A stretch of 64,000 nt of DNA. Source: Pogonophryne albipinna (lineage: Eukaryota > Chordata > Actinopteri > Perciformes > Artedidraconidae). The notes beneath the pieces are model-generated. The model searched no databases. It had not been told where the DNA came from and saw only the letters and a list, made by a program, of their open reading frames with translations. Shown here one piece after another: positions 12,535 to 23,498 of the stretch. The number at the start of each line of letters is the position of its first letter. Within the stretch, counting starts at the first letter, position 1. The DNA lies in the NCBI GenBank assembly GCA_028583405.1, contig CM053243.1, positions 35,119,420-35,183,419 of the forward strand, given 5' to 3'. The translations under genes and the position numbers were made by a program.

Positions 12535-12615
12535 GGTAATGTGGTCGTCTTTGGATCATAAGGTTGTGGGTAAGATCTCAGCCCTTCAGTCAACATGTTG
12601 ATAGATAGATAGATA
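12535..12615 (+). repeat. SINE-like repeat, left half split by the L2
   Basis: GTGGTCGTCTTTGGATCATA, AAGGTTGTGGG and CAGCCCTTCAGTCAACATGT form the tRNA-like head of a common teleost repeat. The right half resumes after the L2 at 14482. Bases 12600-12619 are a GATA tetranucleotide run (about five units) that grew at the insertion boundary. Confidence 0.6.
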
Positions 12616-12628
12616 GATATATACCTCG

Positions 12629-14481
12629 CACTGACAAAATTCAGAGAATCAGACAAGCAGTCAGTGCCTCTGAATCAGGTACAGCAAATGTGTTTTCCCT
12701 ATGTCCACCTAATATCAATTCAAACACCATGACACAATTCCATCCGATTAATGATAAAAACCTAGAGGACATTATTCAACTTCTGAAATCCTCCTCCTGC
12801 TGCCTTGATATTATTCCAACAGGACTTTTCAAAGATGTTTTTCTTTGCATGGCCTCAGACCTACTTCATATAGTAAACAAATCTCTTCACTCAGGTATTT
12901 TTCCACAGGCCCTGAAAACTGCAGTCATTAAACCGCTCTTAAAAAATAATAATCTAGATGCTTCAGTAATGAACAATTACAGGCCCATATCAAACCTGCC
13001 ATTTCTAGGTAAAATCATTGAAAAAGTTGTTTTTCAACAGTTGAGTAATTTCTTTCATTTAAATAACTGTTTCGATGTGTTCCAGTCAGGCTTTCGTCCA
13101 AACCACAGCACTGAGACTGCTCTTGTAAAGGTCTTCAATTACATCCACTTAAACACAGACAGTGGCAGAACTTCAGTGTTAGTATTATTAAATCTCAGTG
13201 CTGCGTTTGACACTGTTGACCACAACATATTACTAGACCGACTGGAAAACTGGGTTGGACTTTCGGAAACAGTTCTAAATTGGTTTGAATCCTACTTAAA
13301 GGACAGAAACAACTTTGTTTCTATAGGTAAATACACATCTGAGTTGACAAATATGACATGTGGGGTACCTCAAGGCTCCATCTTGGGGCCTCTTCTCTTT
13401 AACGTCTACATGCTACCACTGGCTCAGATAATGAAGAACAACAAAACAAGTTACCATAGCTATGCGGATGACACACAAATGTACGTAACAATTTCACCAG
13501 GAGATATGCTCCAATTCAAACACTGAGTAAGTGCATTGAACAAATCAATGACTGGATGTGTCAGAACTTTCTCCAATTAAACAAAGATAAAACTGAGGTA
13601 ATGGTTTTTGGAGCCAAGGCAGAACGTATAAAAGTTAGCGCTGAGCTTCAGTCTGCAATGTTCAAAACAACAGATAAAGACATAAATCTAGGTGGTGTAG
13701 TCATGGACTCTGACCTGCGTTTCAACAGTCACATTAAAACAGTTACTAAATCAGGCTACTATCACCTAAAGAATATATCTAGGATTAAAAGACTAATGTC
13801 ACAGCGGGATTTGGAAAAACTTGTCCATGCTTTTATCTTCAGTAGACTGGACTACTGCAATGGTGTCTTTGCAGGTCTCACTAAAAAATCTATTAGAAAG
13901 CTGCAGCTGATTCAGAACGCTGCTGCTCGAGTCCTCACTAACACTAAGAAAGTGGATCACATCACTCCTGTTCTGAAGTCTTTACACTGGCTTCCTGTGT
14001 GTCAAAGAATAGATTTCAAAATACTGCTGCTGGTTTATAAAGCACTGAATGGTTTAGGCCCAAAATACATTTCTGACCTCCTGCTAAATTATGAACCATC
14101 CAGATCTCTCAGGTCTTCAGGGACTGGTCAGCTTTCTGTCCCCAGAGTCAGAACTAAACATGGTAAAGCAGTGTTCAGTTATTATGCTCCAAATATCTGG
14201 AACAAACTCCCAGAAACCTGCCGGTCCGCTGCAACTCTGACTACTTTTAAATCCAGGCTGAAGACTTATCTTTTTGTCGCTGCTTTTAATTGAACTATTC
14301 ATATCTTAGACTGCACTGTAACTTTTATCCATATATTTTTTCTTTTAATGTTTATTTGATTAGCTTTTCTTTTTAATGACTGATTTTAAATGCCATTTTC
14401 TTAATGTTTTTCATTTTTTGTAAAGCACTTTGAATTGCCTTGTGTTGAAAGGTGCTATATAAACTTGCCTTGCCTTGCCTT
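12629..14481 (+). mobile_element. L2-clade LINE, 5'-truncated
   Basis: About 1.85 kb keeping the reverse-transcriptase half and the 3' UTR. The 3' end has AAAGGTGCTATATAAACTTG followed by three TTGCC-type units, the usual short-unit tail of L2 elements. The flanks GATATAT-A-CCTCG (12616-12628) and GATATATCCTCG (14482-14493) are a probable target-site duplication with a one-base difference. The flanking repeat reads continuously when the element is ignored, which confirms the insertion. Confidence 0.9.
12690..14293 (+). pseudogene. L2 reverse transcriptase, frameshifted
   Basis: The L2 frame already reads upstream of 12690 (IRQAVSASESG-type residues from about 12630), so the methionine at 12690 is not a true start and the protein is truncated by 5' loss. 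Frame one (278 codons from 12690) has YRPISNLPFLGKIIEK at 97-112, motif A LLNLSAAFDTVDH at 166-178, motif B GVPQGSILGP at 225-234 and motif C YADD at 258-261. The catalytic Asp of motif A (LLDLSAAF in the family) is Asn 168. A one-base loss near 13505 ends the frame at 13526. The downstream part continues in another frame through CIEQINDWMCQNF, DYCNGVFAGL and LHWLPVCQRIDFKILLLVYK to a stop at 14293. The endonuclease domain is absent. Not functional. Confidence 0.9.
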
Positions 14482-14692
14482 GATATATCCTCGGGCAAGA
14501 TGCTTAACCCCGAGTTGCTCCCAATGGCCGATGTGAATGTGTCTGAATGTTAGCTTACTTTGGAAAATGGCACATTGCCCTGTATGAATGAGGTGGGAAT
14601 GGGTGAATGAAGACTTGCAGTATTTAAAGTGCTTTGAGTGGTTGAAAGACTGGATAAAGCGCCATATAAATGCATTCCATTTAACAAACACT
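14482..14692 (+). repeat. SINE-like repeat, right half
   Basis: Begins with the duplicated GATATATCCTCG and continues GGGCAAGATGCTTAACCCCG, GCTCCCAATGG, AAAGTGCTTTGAGTGG and GCGCCATATAAATGCA. It is the second half of the repeat whose head is at 12535-12615. Confidence 0.65.
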
Positions 14693-16128
14693 TTAATCTC
14701 TTGGAGTTAAAATACAAGCCTGTATTTATGTCAGCTAAAGGAACAATTAAGGAGCTGTGGGAGACAGAAAAATACTATTAATTTGTGCTTGATTATAATA
14801 ATCTGCATTTTGTTTCATCAAACTTTTTCCTTTTTTGAAAAATATCAAATCTAATTATTTTCTTAAATTATTTTCACATTACATGTCCTTTGAATGGGGT
14901 GACCATATGTTCTTTTCAACAACATATGAAGTGAAGTTGTCCGGGACTGAAAGTGAACTGATTTGGGCCGCATCAAGACAGATATGACAGCGCTGCAGCG
15001 TGTTGACGAGGGGAGGTAAGGAAGCTAACGCATCCTGCCACATGTCTTCTTCCCCAGAGCTGCTTGGCTGCTTCCATAGAGGTGAGATCAAGTGGAACCG
15101 CAATTACTGCAGCCTCCTATTGTTTACAGGGAGCTGTTTCCACAAAAGAACAGGCAGCTCCGCCAGGCAGGAGAGACAGGGAGAGATGAGTGTCCGATGC
15201 AAAAGGGGAAACATGATGTGTCGTGTAACAGCTGCTATAGGTGACATGTTGTTCCTCTGAGGAAGGAGCTGCTCAGATTGTAATATTGAGAGGGGGTTTG
15301 CAGACTGTATTTTGCCTACAGCGATGTTAGGTTTGTTTGTAGGTGGACAAAGCCTTGAGTTGTCTGCTATCCATAGAGACACACTACAGTACACACGCAC
15401 AAACTGGCCTGAAGCTAAAAAACTAGAGAGAAACAGTGAAAAACACAAACACTGGAGTCAGGGATTGTCTTAGAACACATTTCTCCTACATTCCCCGTGT
15501 TGTAGTTCAGCTTCACTAGATCCGACTAAGGACATGTACGCGATGTCACAAACATAAAACTGTTAAAACATGCATTATGTGTTCACATAAAACAAAAGGG
15601 AGAGCTCTACTGCACCAACAACCAATGCTTTAATGAAGGCACAAAATAAAGAAATGAATGTAAGGAAAACATTTCAAAGGAACTGTTTACAGTGGCAAGT
15701 CCAATTTGTACGTTACTTATATATTTAGGTAGTATTAAATGAAAACATTGAACTTACTTTTCTACTACATTAATACGAAAGTGATAGTTACTTGGTACTT
15801 TGCAGATAAAGGTTTTATATACAAATCATTGCTCAACTATACACTTGCTGTTTACACATTAGAAGTAAAAAAGACACAACACAGGAGGGGAACAACTTTT
15901 CAAATAAAACAGGGAACACTGACAGATTGGGAAAGTGGTGCTCCAAGGCCCAAAAAAATCCAATTGAAGAACTCAACAACAAAGTCTACATGCTCATTTT
16001 CAAAAAGAACATTCCGCCATAAAACTTATCAAACTACAATGCAGAGCACCCTAAACAACAAAAACCTAAAACCTGTTATGTCTTACACCTAGAAAGCAGT
16101 CAAGCAAAGAAACACAAAATCAAACTGT
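14693..16128. other. Intronic sequence, nothing recognised
   Basis: 14880-15430 is less AT-rich and has frames of 70-114 codons on both strands, but none shows a domain or signal peptide with coherent context. No transposon ends were seen. Confidence 0.4.
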
Positions 16129-16136
16129 GTCCGAAT

Positions 16137-16461
16137 TAGGGCTGCTCAATTAATCGTATTTTAATCGCGATTACGATTAAGGCTTGCAACGATTACGAAA
16201 ACAACGTAATCAAAATGATAATTTTTTAATTATTATTATTACTTTTTTTTTTCTTTTTTTTATAATCTTTTTTTTTTGGGTTTTTCAGTTGAATTATACT
16301 TAAAGTTCAGGGTAATCAACTGTTAAAAACATACTGTTCAAATGTTTTTCTCTCCAATAAATAGATGTTTTCAAAGTCAATGAATAATCGCATTTAATAA
16401 TCGCAATTACAATTATTGCCCCAAATAAGATTATGATTTTTGCCATAATCGAGCAGCCCTT
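16137..16461. mobile_element. hAT-like MITE
   Basis: 325 bp with ends TAGGGCTGCTCAATTAATCG and ATAATCGAGCAGCCCTT. It is flanked by a perfect 8-bp duplication GTCCGAAT at 16129-16136 and 16462-16469. The interior has repeated AATCGCGATTA-type blocks and T-rich runs. No coding capacity. Family resemblance to the well-known teleost 'AGGGCTGCTC' hAT MITEs. Confidence 0.88.
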
Positions 16462-16518
16462 GTCCGAATCCATCTCAAGGTTACAAACACAAGGAAACAA
16501 TAGTCCAATTTATTTTAA

Positions 16519-17019
16519 ATGTCCCCTATTATACTGTATTTCAACAATATATTATAGGTCTCAGATATATACAAAGCATGTCTCTGAAGTGGTTGGCTCG
16601 AAACACCAAACAGATCATTGTAGCATGCCATAAACCCTTCTGTCTCAGCCCTGTTCCAAAAGTGCTGATTCTGTGTCTGTAGCTTTAAATGCTAATGAGC
16701 TGCTGCTGGCCACGCCCCTCTGCCAGATGTTTAGTTTAAAAAAACACAATGGTGCTCTAGGAGGAGATTCAGGTGATAAGGTGGGGGGGTACCTTGGTTG
16801 GCTATTGGCTAACGGTTACACAAGCCAAAGCAGCGTTATGACATCATAAAGTGGCCAAAGTCTGATCAGCTCATTTTCAGACAGGTTTTTATATAAATGG
16901 ATCAGGACAAAAAGAGAGAGAATATTTTTTCCTGAAACTTTCAGAATCTCTTTACACAGAGGGGACACATGTTTATGTATACAAGACATGACAAGTGAAT
17001 TTTGCATAATAGGTGACCT
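16519..17019. mobile_element. TTAA-target MITE
   Basis: 501 bp between TTAA at 16515-16518 and TTAA at 17020-17023. Ends ATGTCCCCTATTATA and GCATAATAGGTGACCT are imperfect inverted repeats. The interior TTAGGTCTCAGATATATACA-like block near 16555 also occurs, inverted, in the element at 40663-41346 (TATATCTGAGACCTATG). Confidence 0.75.
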
Positions 17020-17205
17020 TTAATTTAGACCCAATCCAATGGGTGTCTGGGTGTAAAAGGGCTATACTGGAATAGGATCATGGAACTGCAGCATATGCCC
17101 ACAGGCTTTGTTTAAGGTACCATTACTTACCCTCTCCTATATAAAGCATCATATCTGTCAGGAAATCAATAGCTGTCACATTTCTATAACCACAGGTAGG
17201 GGTGG

Positions 17206-17300
17206 GCGGTATGACCTAGAATTGATATCAGTGTTTTTCTAGTTGTTTGTGGTGATTGTATAACACCTTATTACACAAGTACATAATCATCTTTGAACAT
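17206..17300 (+). mobile_element. Possible hAT end fragment
   Basis: TAGGGGTGGGCGGTATGACC is a typical left end of teleost hAT MITEs. No matching right end was found, so the extent is arbitrary. The following sequence shows no sub-terminal repeats. Confidence 0.35.
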
Positions 17301-20300
17301 TTTATCTCTTTTTTGTTATATTGGCAATGGTAGGGAACGTATCTTGAGAAAGAACAACATTAAACAAGGAGGCTGTGTTAAAGCTCAAAATAGGAATAAA
17401 AGTAAGGTGGGCGTACAAGTCTTTTCAGAGGATAGCCTGCCTCATGTATTATTTAGTCAAAGTAATTTGAATCATTCTCAGCCATGTTGTTGTTTTAGCT
17501 GTAAATGAACTGTATTGCTGTGCAACCAGCAGCCAAGCAATGAAGAATATTTGAGGGTTTCAAATCTTTATTTTCCTCATGTTCAGTGTAGTAATGTTGA
17601 TTATGCTTTTAGAAGTGTTCAAGTATCAGGGACAGAGAGAACTCCAGAGTGGGTTTGGGCCTAGGCTGTCTCACAACGGTGACTCAGCACCTTTTGTTAA
17701 CTCTCCAGCTGTAACTTCCAATACATCTTCAATGTCTGACATCAATTCGAAGCTCTCCAGTATCCTTGTTGTGTTCCGATTCTTTACTTTAAAAACGTTA
17801 TCACAGATCTCAACAATATACAGTACAGTCTTTCCTTTCTCCTTACACAAAAGTAGAATAGGTTTGAAAAACATGCAGAGCATATAATGTTGGAACAATA
17901 TTGGGCATAAGACATATGGACCATGAGTAGCGCTGCTCAGCTCACAGTGACATTGTCGTGCACCACCGATCAACTATGCACAGGACACTGAATGTAAGCT
18001 ATGGGATAATTGACAGTTAGACAGTAGTTCCGTTTTTTCAATATATTAATTTGTTACCTACCTGCCTAAAGCTCTATCAATTCAGAGCAGGTCATTTGAG
18101 CATCAAGGTGATGTAGCAGAATAATGTGATATCAATGCACAACTTCTATCATGATTGCTGATAAAATCTCAAACAAAAGCTCATCTCCTGGGTAATTGCT
18201 TGATAGAACGAGAAACCAGAATCGTGTGTCTGTGTGTGTCCTGAGTAATGCAGTGACAACAATATCATTACAAGAAACCTTTCCAGATCCAGACACAATG
18301 AAAAATAACAATACAGAACGCACCAATTACAGAAGCTAATGTGCAATCGTGTTAGGGTTGTGAAATATGAGCAGCCGCCTGCCTGCGTGGAAAATGCTAA
18401 CCCTGTACTACATTCATGCAAAGGATCCAAAAACCCCCGAGAAGAAACTGAAAGGGAAGCAGCTTGAAGGAGAAGGAGACACAGAGAGAGGATTTATCTC
18501 TCCCAGCAGAAGTAGAGCAGGCTCCGAGGGCTCCCAGTCGGCAGCCAGGACAGTTTACAAGCTGCAAAATAGATTGATTGTCCATGGATCCCTGTCCCTG
18601 CCAGGCTGCCAACTCTGAGCTAATTAAAGAACACTTCTCCGGAGAAACACTGAGCAGCAACCAAGCACAGCATATTCACTCTCGAGAAAACATGTTGCTT
18701 TAAACCCTCTTCCCAGGAAAAACAATGTGAAACCAGAACAGGTGTCACTGCAATGTCGAAATATAGCTTCAGCCAAAGAGGATCTTTTAATTAGAATTTT
18801 ATGCAGACAAGACATTCAAATACCGAACATGCTGATCCTCCCAACCTCAGTTTGCTTTAATTCTCCATATTTAGATTTCTTATAACTAAAGAGACGCAGT
18901 CTCAGTTGTAGAGTCCCGTGGTAGGCAGTTGGTGGAAGCTAATGTTTTTAGACACATGTAGGAGTAAGCATGGCAATGGCATGCAGTCATTTAGGCATAG
19001 AACTGACAAAGAGATGAGGCAACCAACATATAAATTATGTTTGACTTTCTAAGGTGGAATGTAAGAGTATCCAATCAACTACTCAAGATGTAGGCACACT
19101 TTTGAGTGCTTGAGTTTGCCATAACTGTGACTGTTTAATGTGATGAAACAGATTTGCATTCCCTCTTTGTTCCATGGCTAAAGAATAGCAGCTCTGTAAT
19201 GCTAGACTTAGACACAGTGGTGCTTTGTAACCATTGTGCTAACAAACAATGACTGAATCCAATTGTTCACCCTTGTGGACTAATCCCTGCTCAATGGGGG
19301 GGGGACGTGCTACTAGGCAGAACTTGCTTTAAGTGATTTTATAGATATGAACTGACCCTGTAAACATACATTTTTTGAAACTGTTTTTATGGAGTTGTTT
19401 TTTGCAGAATATGCAGGACTTTAACAATTTTTCCTCTTGATGATTAAAGTTGTATTTGATCCCCTCTCACAAGTGCATGAGCTTTACATAGTAACTCTAC
19501 AATGTATACGGTAAGAATGCAATTTCCTTTTAAATGAGCTGCCAAACACAACATTATATTCACATTAAACACTCAACTCAGGTACCCCATAGATGGAAAA
19601 AAAACTATTAACTATCTCTATATTTCATGTGAGTAGTAAATACGAAAACAGAGATGAGCTTGCAGAAACTGTCATTAGTTTTGTGGGTATTTGGTGATAA
19701 ACCAAAGCACTGCATAGATTGAACTGTCAACGATGTGATGACAGATCTCCAAGGGAACATGGATGTCTGCCTCAAATTCAATTGGAATTCATCCAAAATG
19801 TACTGGTGGCGCAAAATAAAAAGTCAGGGAATTTTGGAAATTATTTAGATTCTTGCACTGGTGATCATGGACATCTATACCAACATGTAATGTCAACCCA
19901 TCTAACATTTGCATAGATATCCTATCCTTTACTATCCCTGGAGTCCTGCTAATGTGTTGCTTAAATGACTTGCAAAACAACCTGGGATTGAAGAGAAGCT
20001 GGGTGTTCGACAACCTGTCAATATACTAGAAATGAAGTGAAACCTTCCACCTCACTAGCTACCAGCTGCTTAACAGGCTGCAGAGCCATCACACACATCC
20101 AACAGAAATATCTCACAAACTAGCAATCAGTGCTCAGTCACAACTGTCAACCAAGACTCCCAAACCGGGGCGAAAACACCATTATAACTTTTCAGAGATG
20201 CAGGATCCCATGGGACTCTTCAGGCAGTTTCAAAGCTGATTTCACAGAGTTGCAGAAAGTATGCTATTACTAAACATCACATTTTGTTCACATTTTTTAA

Positions 20301-20450
20301 AACATCAGCCGTTCAGGTCAATTCAGGTCAAAATAGTTCACTGTCTACTGATATTTGCTAACGGTCAAACAAGCCCTATGTAGATATTATTTCCTTTGCA
20401 TCACAGATGTAAAAAAACCAACATCTGATGAGTCAGCAATGTGTGTGAAA
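17301..20450. other. Intronic sequence, nothing recognised
   Basis: No coding frame with domain content and no clear transposon ends. 18360-18800 is GC-richer and purine-rich with CTAATTAAAG near 18620, and could be a conserved noncoding element. The stretch just downstream of the EGF exon donor is plain intron. Confidence 0.4.
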
Positions 20451-20456
20451 ACGTAC
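20451..20456 (-). promoter_or_regulatory. 5' splice site of the nell2 EGF exon
   Basis: Read on the minus strand the exon ends ACCG and the intron starts GTACGT, a good donor. It leaves the exon in phase 1, as expected if another EGF module exon follows toward lower coordinates. Confidence 0.82.
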
Positions 20457-20582
20457 CGGTGCAGGAGTATTCGTCCACTCTGATGAAGCCGGGCAGACAG
20501 TCACAGCGATGGCTGCCGGGCAGGTTGACACAGACCGTGTTGGACTGACAGTAGTGCATCTGGGTCGCACACTCATCAATAT
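20457..20582 (-). CDS. nell2: NELL2-like calcium-binding EGF exon
   Basis: Internal coding exon of 126 bp, the usual size of a one-module cbEGF exon, with phase 1 at both ends. It runs from the split Asp codon of DIDEC to the first base of the codon after SCT. Six cysteines are in EGF order (DEC, HYC, TVC, HRC, CDC, YSC). The N-terminal D-x-D-E-C calcium ligands and the Asn of CVN are present. The segments MHYC, NTVCVNLPG, RCDC and IRVD match vertebrate NELL2 as I recall it, while NELL1 differs at several of these places. NELL2 is a secreted glycoprotein with a laminin-G/TSPN domain, VWC domains and six EGF modules, mainly neural, acting on Robo3 and PKC-related partners. This would be the first cbEGF module. 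Oddity: the aromatic residue expected two places before cysteine 4 is His (codon CAT). Whether this is the a or b fish paralogue cannot be told. Confidence 0.87.
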
Positions 20583-20602
20583 CTGCGGACAAACAGAAAA
20601 CA
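20583..20602 (-). promoter_or_regulatory. 3' splice site of the nell2 EGF exon
   Basis: On the minus strand a pyrimidine-rich run (TTTTCTGTTTGTCC) leads directly into GCAG and then the exon. A TTAAT-type branch point candidate lies about 30 bases upstream. It fits the phase-1 start of the EGF module. Confidence 0.85.
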
Positions 20603-20778
20603 TACAGTGGATTATTAACACTCTCAGGACGATGAACACAGTGAAGCCTTTGGATGGAGTGCACTGAACTGCTTCAACACCGATGCATGAATCTAATGAC
20701 AGTTATTTATTAGAGTCTTGCTTATCCAAACATGTCAACAATCATACTACTTTTTCAATGGAGAGTTTGTAAAGGTGT

Positions 20779-20815
20779 ATATCATCATCAGCATCATCAT
20801 CATCATCATCAGCAG
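20779..20815. repeat. CAT/CAG trinucleotide repeat
   Basis: An ATCATCATC run interrupted by AGC units, about 37 bp, in the intron 200 bp upstream of the EGF exon. Confidence 0.85.
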
Positions 20816-20819
20816 CAAT

Positions 20820-21529
20820 ATACAGTCGTTTTTCATCTATTTCTATATCCCTCCTTTTTATAACGATCTGAACCCCACAACCTGGACATTGGCCAATCAG
20901 AAGCCACATTTTCTCTAAACAATATGCTGATAAAGGATGTTTCATTTTAAACCATGGACATTGACTAAAATACAATACGTTGTTTTTCTCCAACACAGCC
21001 AACATCTAGTTATAAACTCCATGTTGATGTTTATATTTTGTGGGTTTGAAAAACACTTAGCTGCCATATTAGGGTTTTGTCATAGCTCCAGCAAATGACC
21101 CTTTTTACTCATTAGGGATAGCAGTGAACAGAATAATAAAACAAGAAGGGATGGTAACAAGGAGATATGATAAATAAAATGGCTATATGAGAAGACATTA
21201 AAACAAAGTAAAGGAATAAAAGGAAAGGGTTGGAAAATAAAAGATAAGTAAATGGGAAAGATAATGAGATAAGGACTAATAAACTGAAGAGGACAAAGGA
21301 CAGCAGGGAGAGCAGCATCGTTGCTGACATCCGTAATGTTCGGCTAATATGATATATTAAAGCCTCTCTTCATTCGCAGACTCTCTCCCTCTCGTCCTAA
21401 TGTAGCTTGAAAGACACCACTGTACGAGCACTGAAACACAGAGCTCAGGGAGGCATTAGCTCAGCTGGATGACTGCTGATGAAATTGGATCAGAAACACA
21501 CAAGGGAGGTGTTATGTAGAAGGGCCTGA

Positions 21530-21530
<1 letters not shown>
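20820..21530. other. Intronic sequence with a purine-rich strand
   Basis: 21117-21315 is strongly purine-biased on the plus strand (runs of GGGA, AAGGAA, AGAAG with few pyrimidines). No gene was seen here. Confidence 0.4.
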
Positions 21531-21578
<48 letters not shown>

Positions 21579-21589
21579 TGTGTGTGTGT

Positions 21590-21663
<74 letters not shown>
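21531..21663. repeat. TG/CA microsatellite
   Basis: About 133 bp of TG with two TCTG interruptions near 21577 and 21593. The long histidine/threonine or cysteine/valine frames across it are artefacts. Confidence 0.98.
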
Positions 21664-21666
<3 letters not shown>

Positions 21667-22328
21667 AATGTGTGTGTACTGTACAGAGTTTTTATGTGGA
21701 CGTGAGCAGCAGAGAGCCGGTTTCCTGAGGCTAACAGGAAGTTCCACCACTTAAGGGACTCCATATGCTACACTTAAGGGAAGGAGAGAGTGAGGAGTAT
21801 TTCCATATCCTCTCCTTGGATAAATACATTTCAGCTTTGAGGTTTTCAGCTCACAATTCACATTACAACAGAATGAATTTGTATGAAGTGTATCATTGAC
21901 TTACATGCAACACCTTGAGGGTTTTTTTCCTCTGCAAATATCGTCCTTGGAGAGAGTACAGTAGGAGTATTGAATTGCACAATCAGAGGGAGACCGGTAA
22001 TGTATTCAGGCCTACTAAAAACCTCGCCAGCCTTCAGCGTAAAAAGGCATTGATCTGCTACATCAAAAACATGGAACTTAGCAGAGTGCTTTGAGGCTGC
22101 AAAACACCTGAATCCAATTTCCATCGTGTCCTGAAGTGCTAGGCTACTCATTTGATTATCCTTTATTGACGAAAGGCAGCAAGCTATTGTTCATGGTGGC
22201 TAGCCTGCGATGTTTCAGCCTCAATTTAAAGTGGAGAGCTTGCGGCTTTGTCAGCTTTCATTAAAAGTGGGAAATGCATCTACTGTCATGGCTGATGCAT
22301 GATGAGGCATTCTGATCTATTTTCTGAC

Positions 22329-22331
<3 letters not shown>

Positions 22332-22408
<77 letters not shown>
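22332..22408. repeat. TG/CA microsatellite
   Basis: About 77 bp of uninterrupted TG. Confidence 0.98.
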
Positions 22409-22410
<2 letters not shown>

Positions 22411-22695
22411 TCTGCAGCCTCCTCTGGGAGTGTAGTAGCAGGTGAGGTCTGCTGACAGAACTGGATCTGTCATTTCACACGGGGGGGAATTCATTTTCCT
22501 GGATTTGCCGGTGTGTCTATCTCTGTCCCCCCCTATCCTCCCTCTACCCTCAGTCCCAGACCTCCTCCGTCTGAGCTCAGTTTCTTCATCTGTCTGCTGC
22601 TTTATTCATGCTGTGATGTAGGTCAGGGCTGGGGAGAGGGACGGCTAAAAATAAGACAGGATAGGACTCAGTGTGCATGGGCATGTACGAGTGGA

Positions 22696-22878
<183 letters not shown>

Positions 22879-23089
22879 GCCACTGCAGTTGATCATTCTC
22901 TTTAATCCGTTTATTTGTTGCTCCGTTTGCAGTGTTATGTTTCCTTATTTGAACACATGAAATGCAGAAATAACTTTTTATGTAAAAAATACATATATTT
23001 TAATTTGTTAAATAGTTTGAAAATATGTGCCATTTTCCCTGTGTGTGTCTATCCTATGTTTAAAGTACAAAAGTATTAGCATCAAAATA

Positions 23090-23498
23090 TACTTAAAGTA
23101 CCAAAAGCAAAAGTGCTTATCATGCAGATTGGTTCATTTCAGAATAATATATGATATGTTTTATAATGATTGATCATGAAAGTGTTCTCAAAGCTGGTGA
23201 AGGTGCAGCTAGTTTGAATGACTTTGTATACCGCAGGGTAGCTTGTGGATTTACTCCAGGTGTAAATAAAGTCTGATTTAAGGGTTGATTATATTTCACA
23301 TACTTAATCCAAATCAGTAAAGTAACTAAAGGTACACAATAAATGTAGTGGAGTAAAAGTACACTATTTACCTCTGAATTGTAGTGGAGTAGAAATACAA
23401 AGCAACATATAAGTAGCAAAACAGTAAAGTACAAGTATCTCAAAATTGTACTTAAGTGCAGTACTTGAGTAAATGTACTTAGATACTTCCCACCTCTG
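23090..23498 (-). mobile_element. MITE of the CAGTGGTGGAAAGTA type, minus orientation
   Basis: Read on the minus strand it begins CAGAGGTGGGAAGTATCTAA, then ACATTTACTCAAGTACTG and several AAGTACAAT-type units. The far end near 23090 (CTTAAAGTACCAAAAGC) is frayed. The related copy at 24713 is in the opposite orientation. The hAT-like superfamily is a guess from the CAG end. Confidence 0.6.

Larger units (their letters stand above)
1..20456 (-). other. nell2: nell2 intron, downstream side
   Basis: Inferred intron following the EGF exon in the minus-strand gene. It should lead to the next EGF exon (EHDEC-type start), which I did not find by eye. The intron holds the hAT, TTAA and L2 elements listed separately. 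That the whole stretch is one intron is inference: an undetected short exon would split it, and no transcript evidence is available. Confidence 0.6.

Noticed and set aside
15739..16092. 117-codon plus-strand frame
   Set aside because: Low-complexity, lysine- and threonine-rich, with no domain; not supported by context.
20433..20639. Second minus-strand frame across the EGF exon
   Set aside because: It is the out-of-frame shadow of the exon; cysteine spacing fits only the other frame.
21456..21764. Histidine/threonine-rich frames
   Set aside because: TG/CA tract translated.
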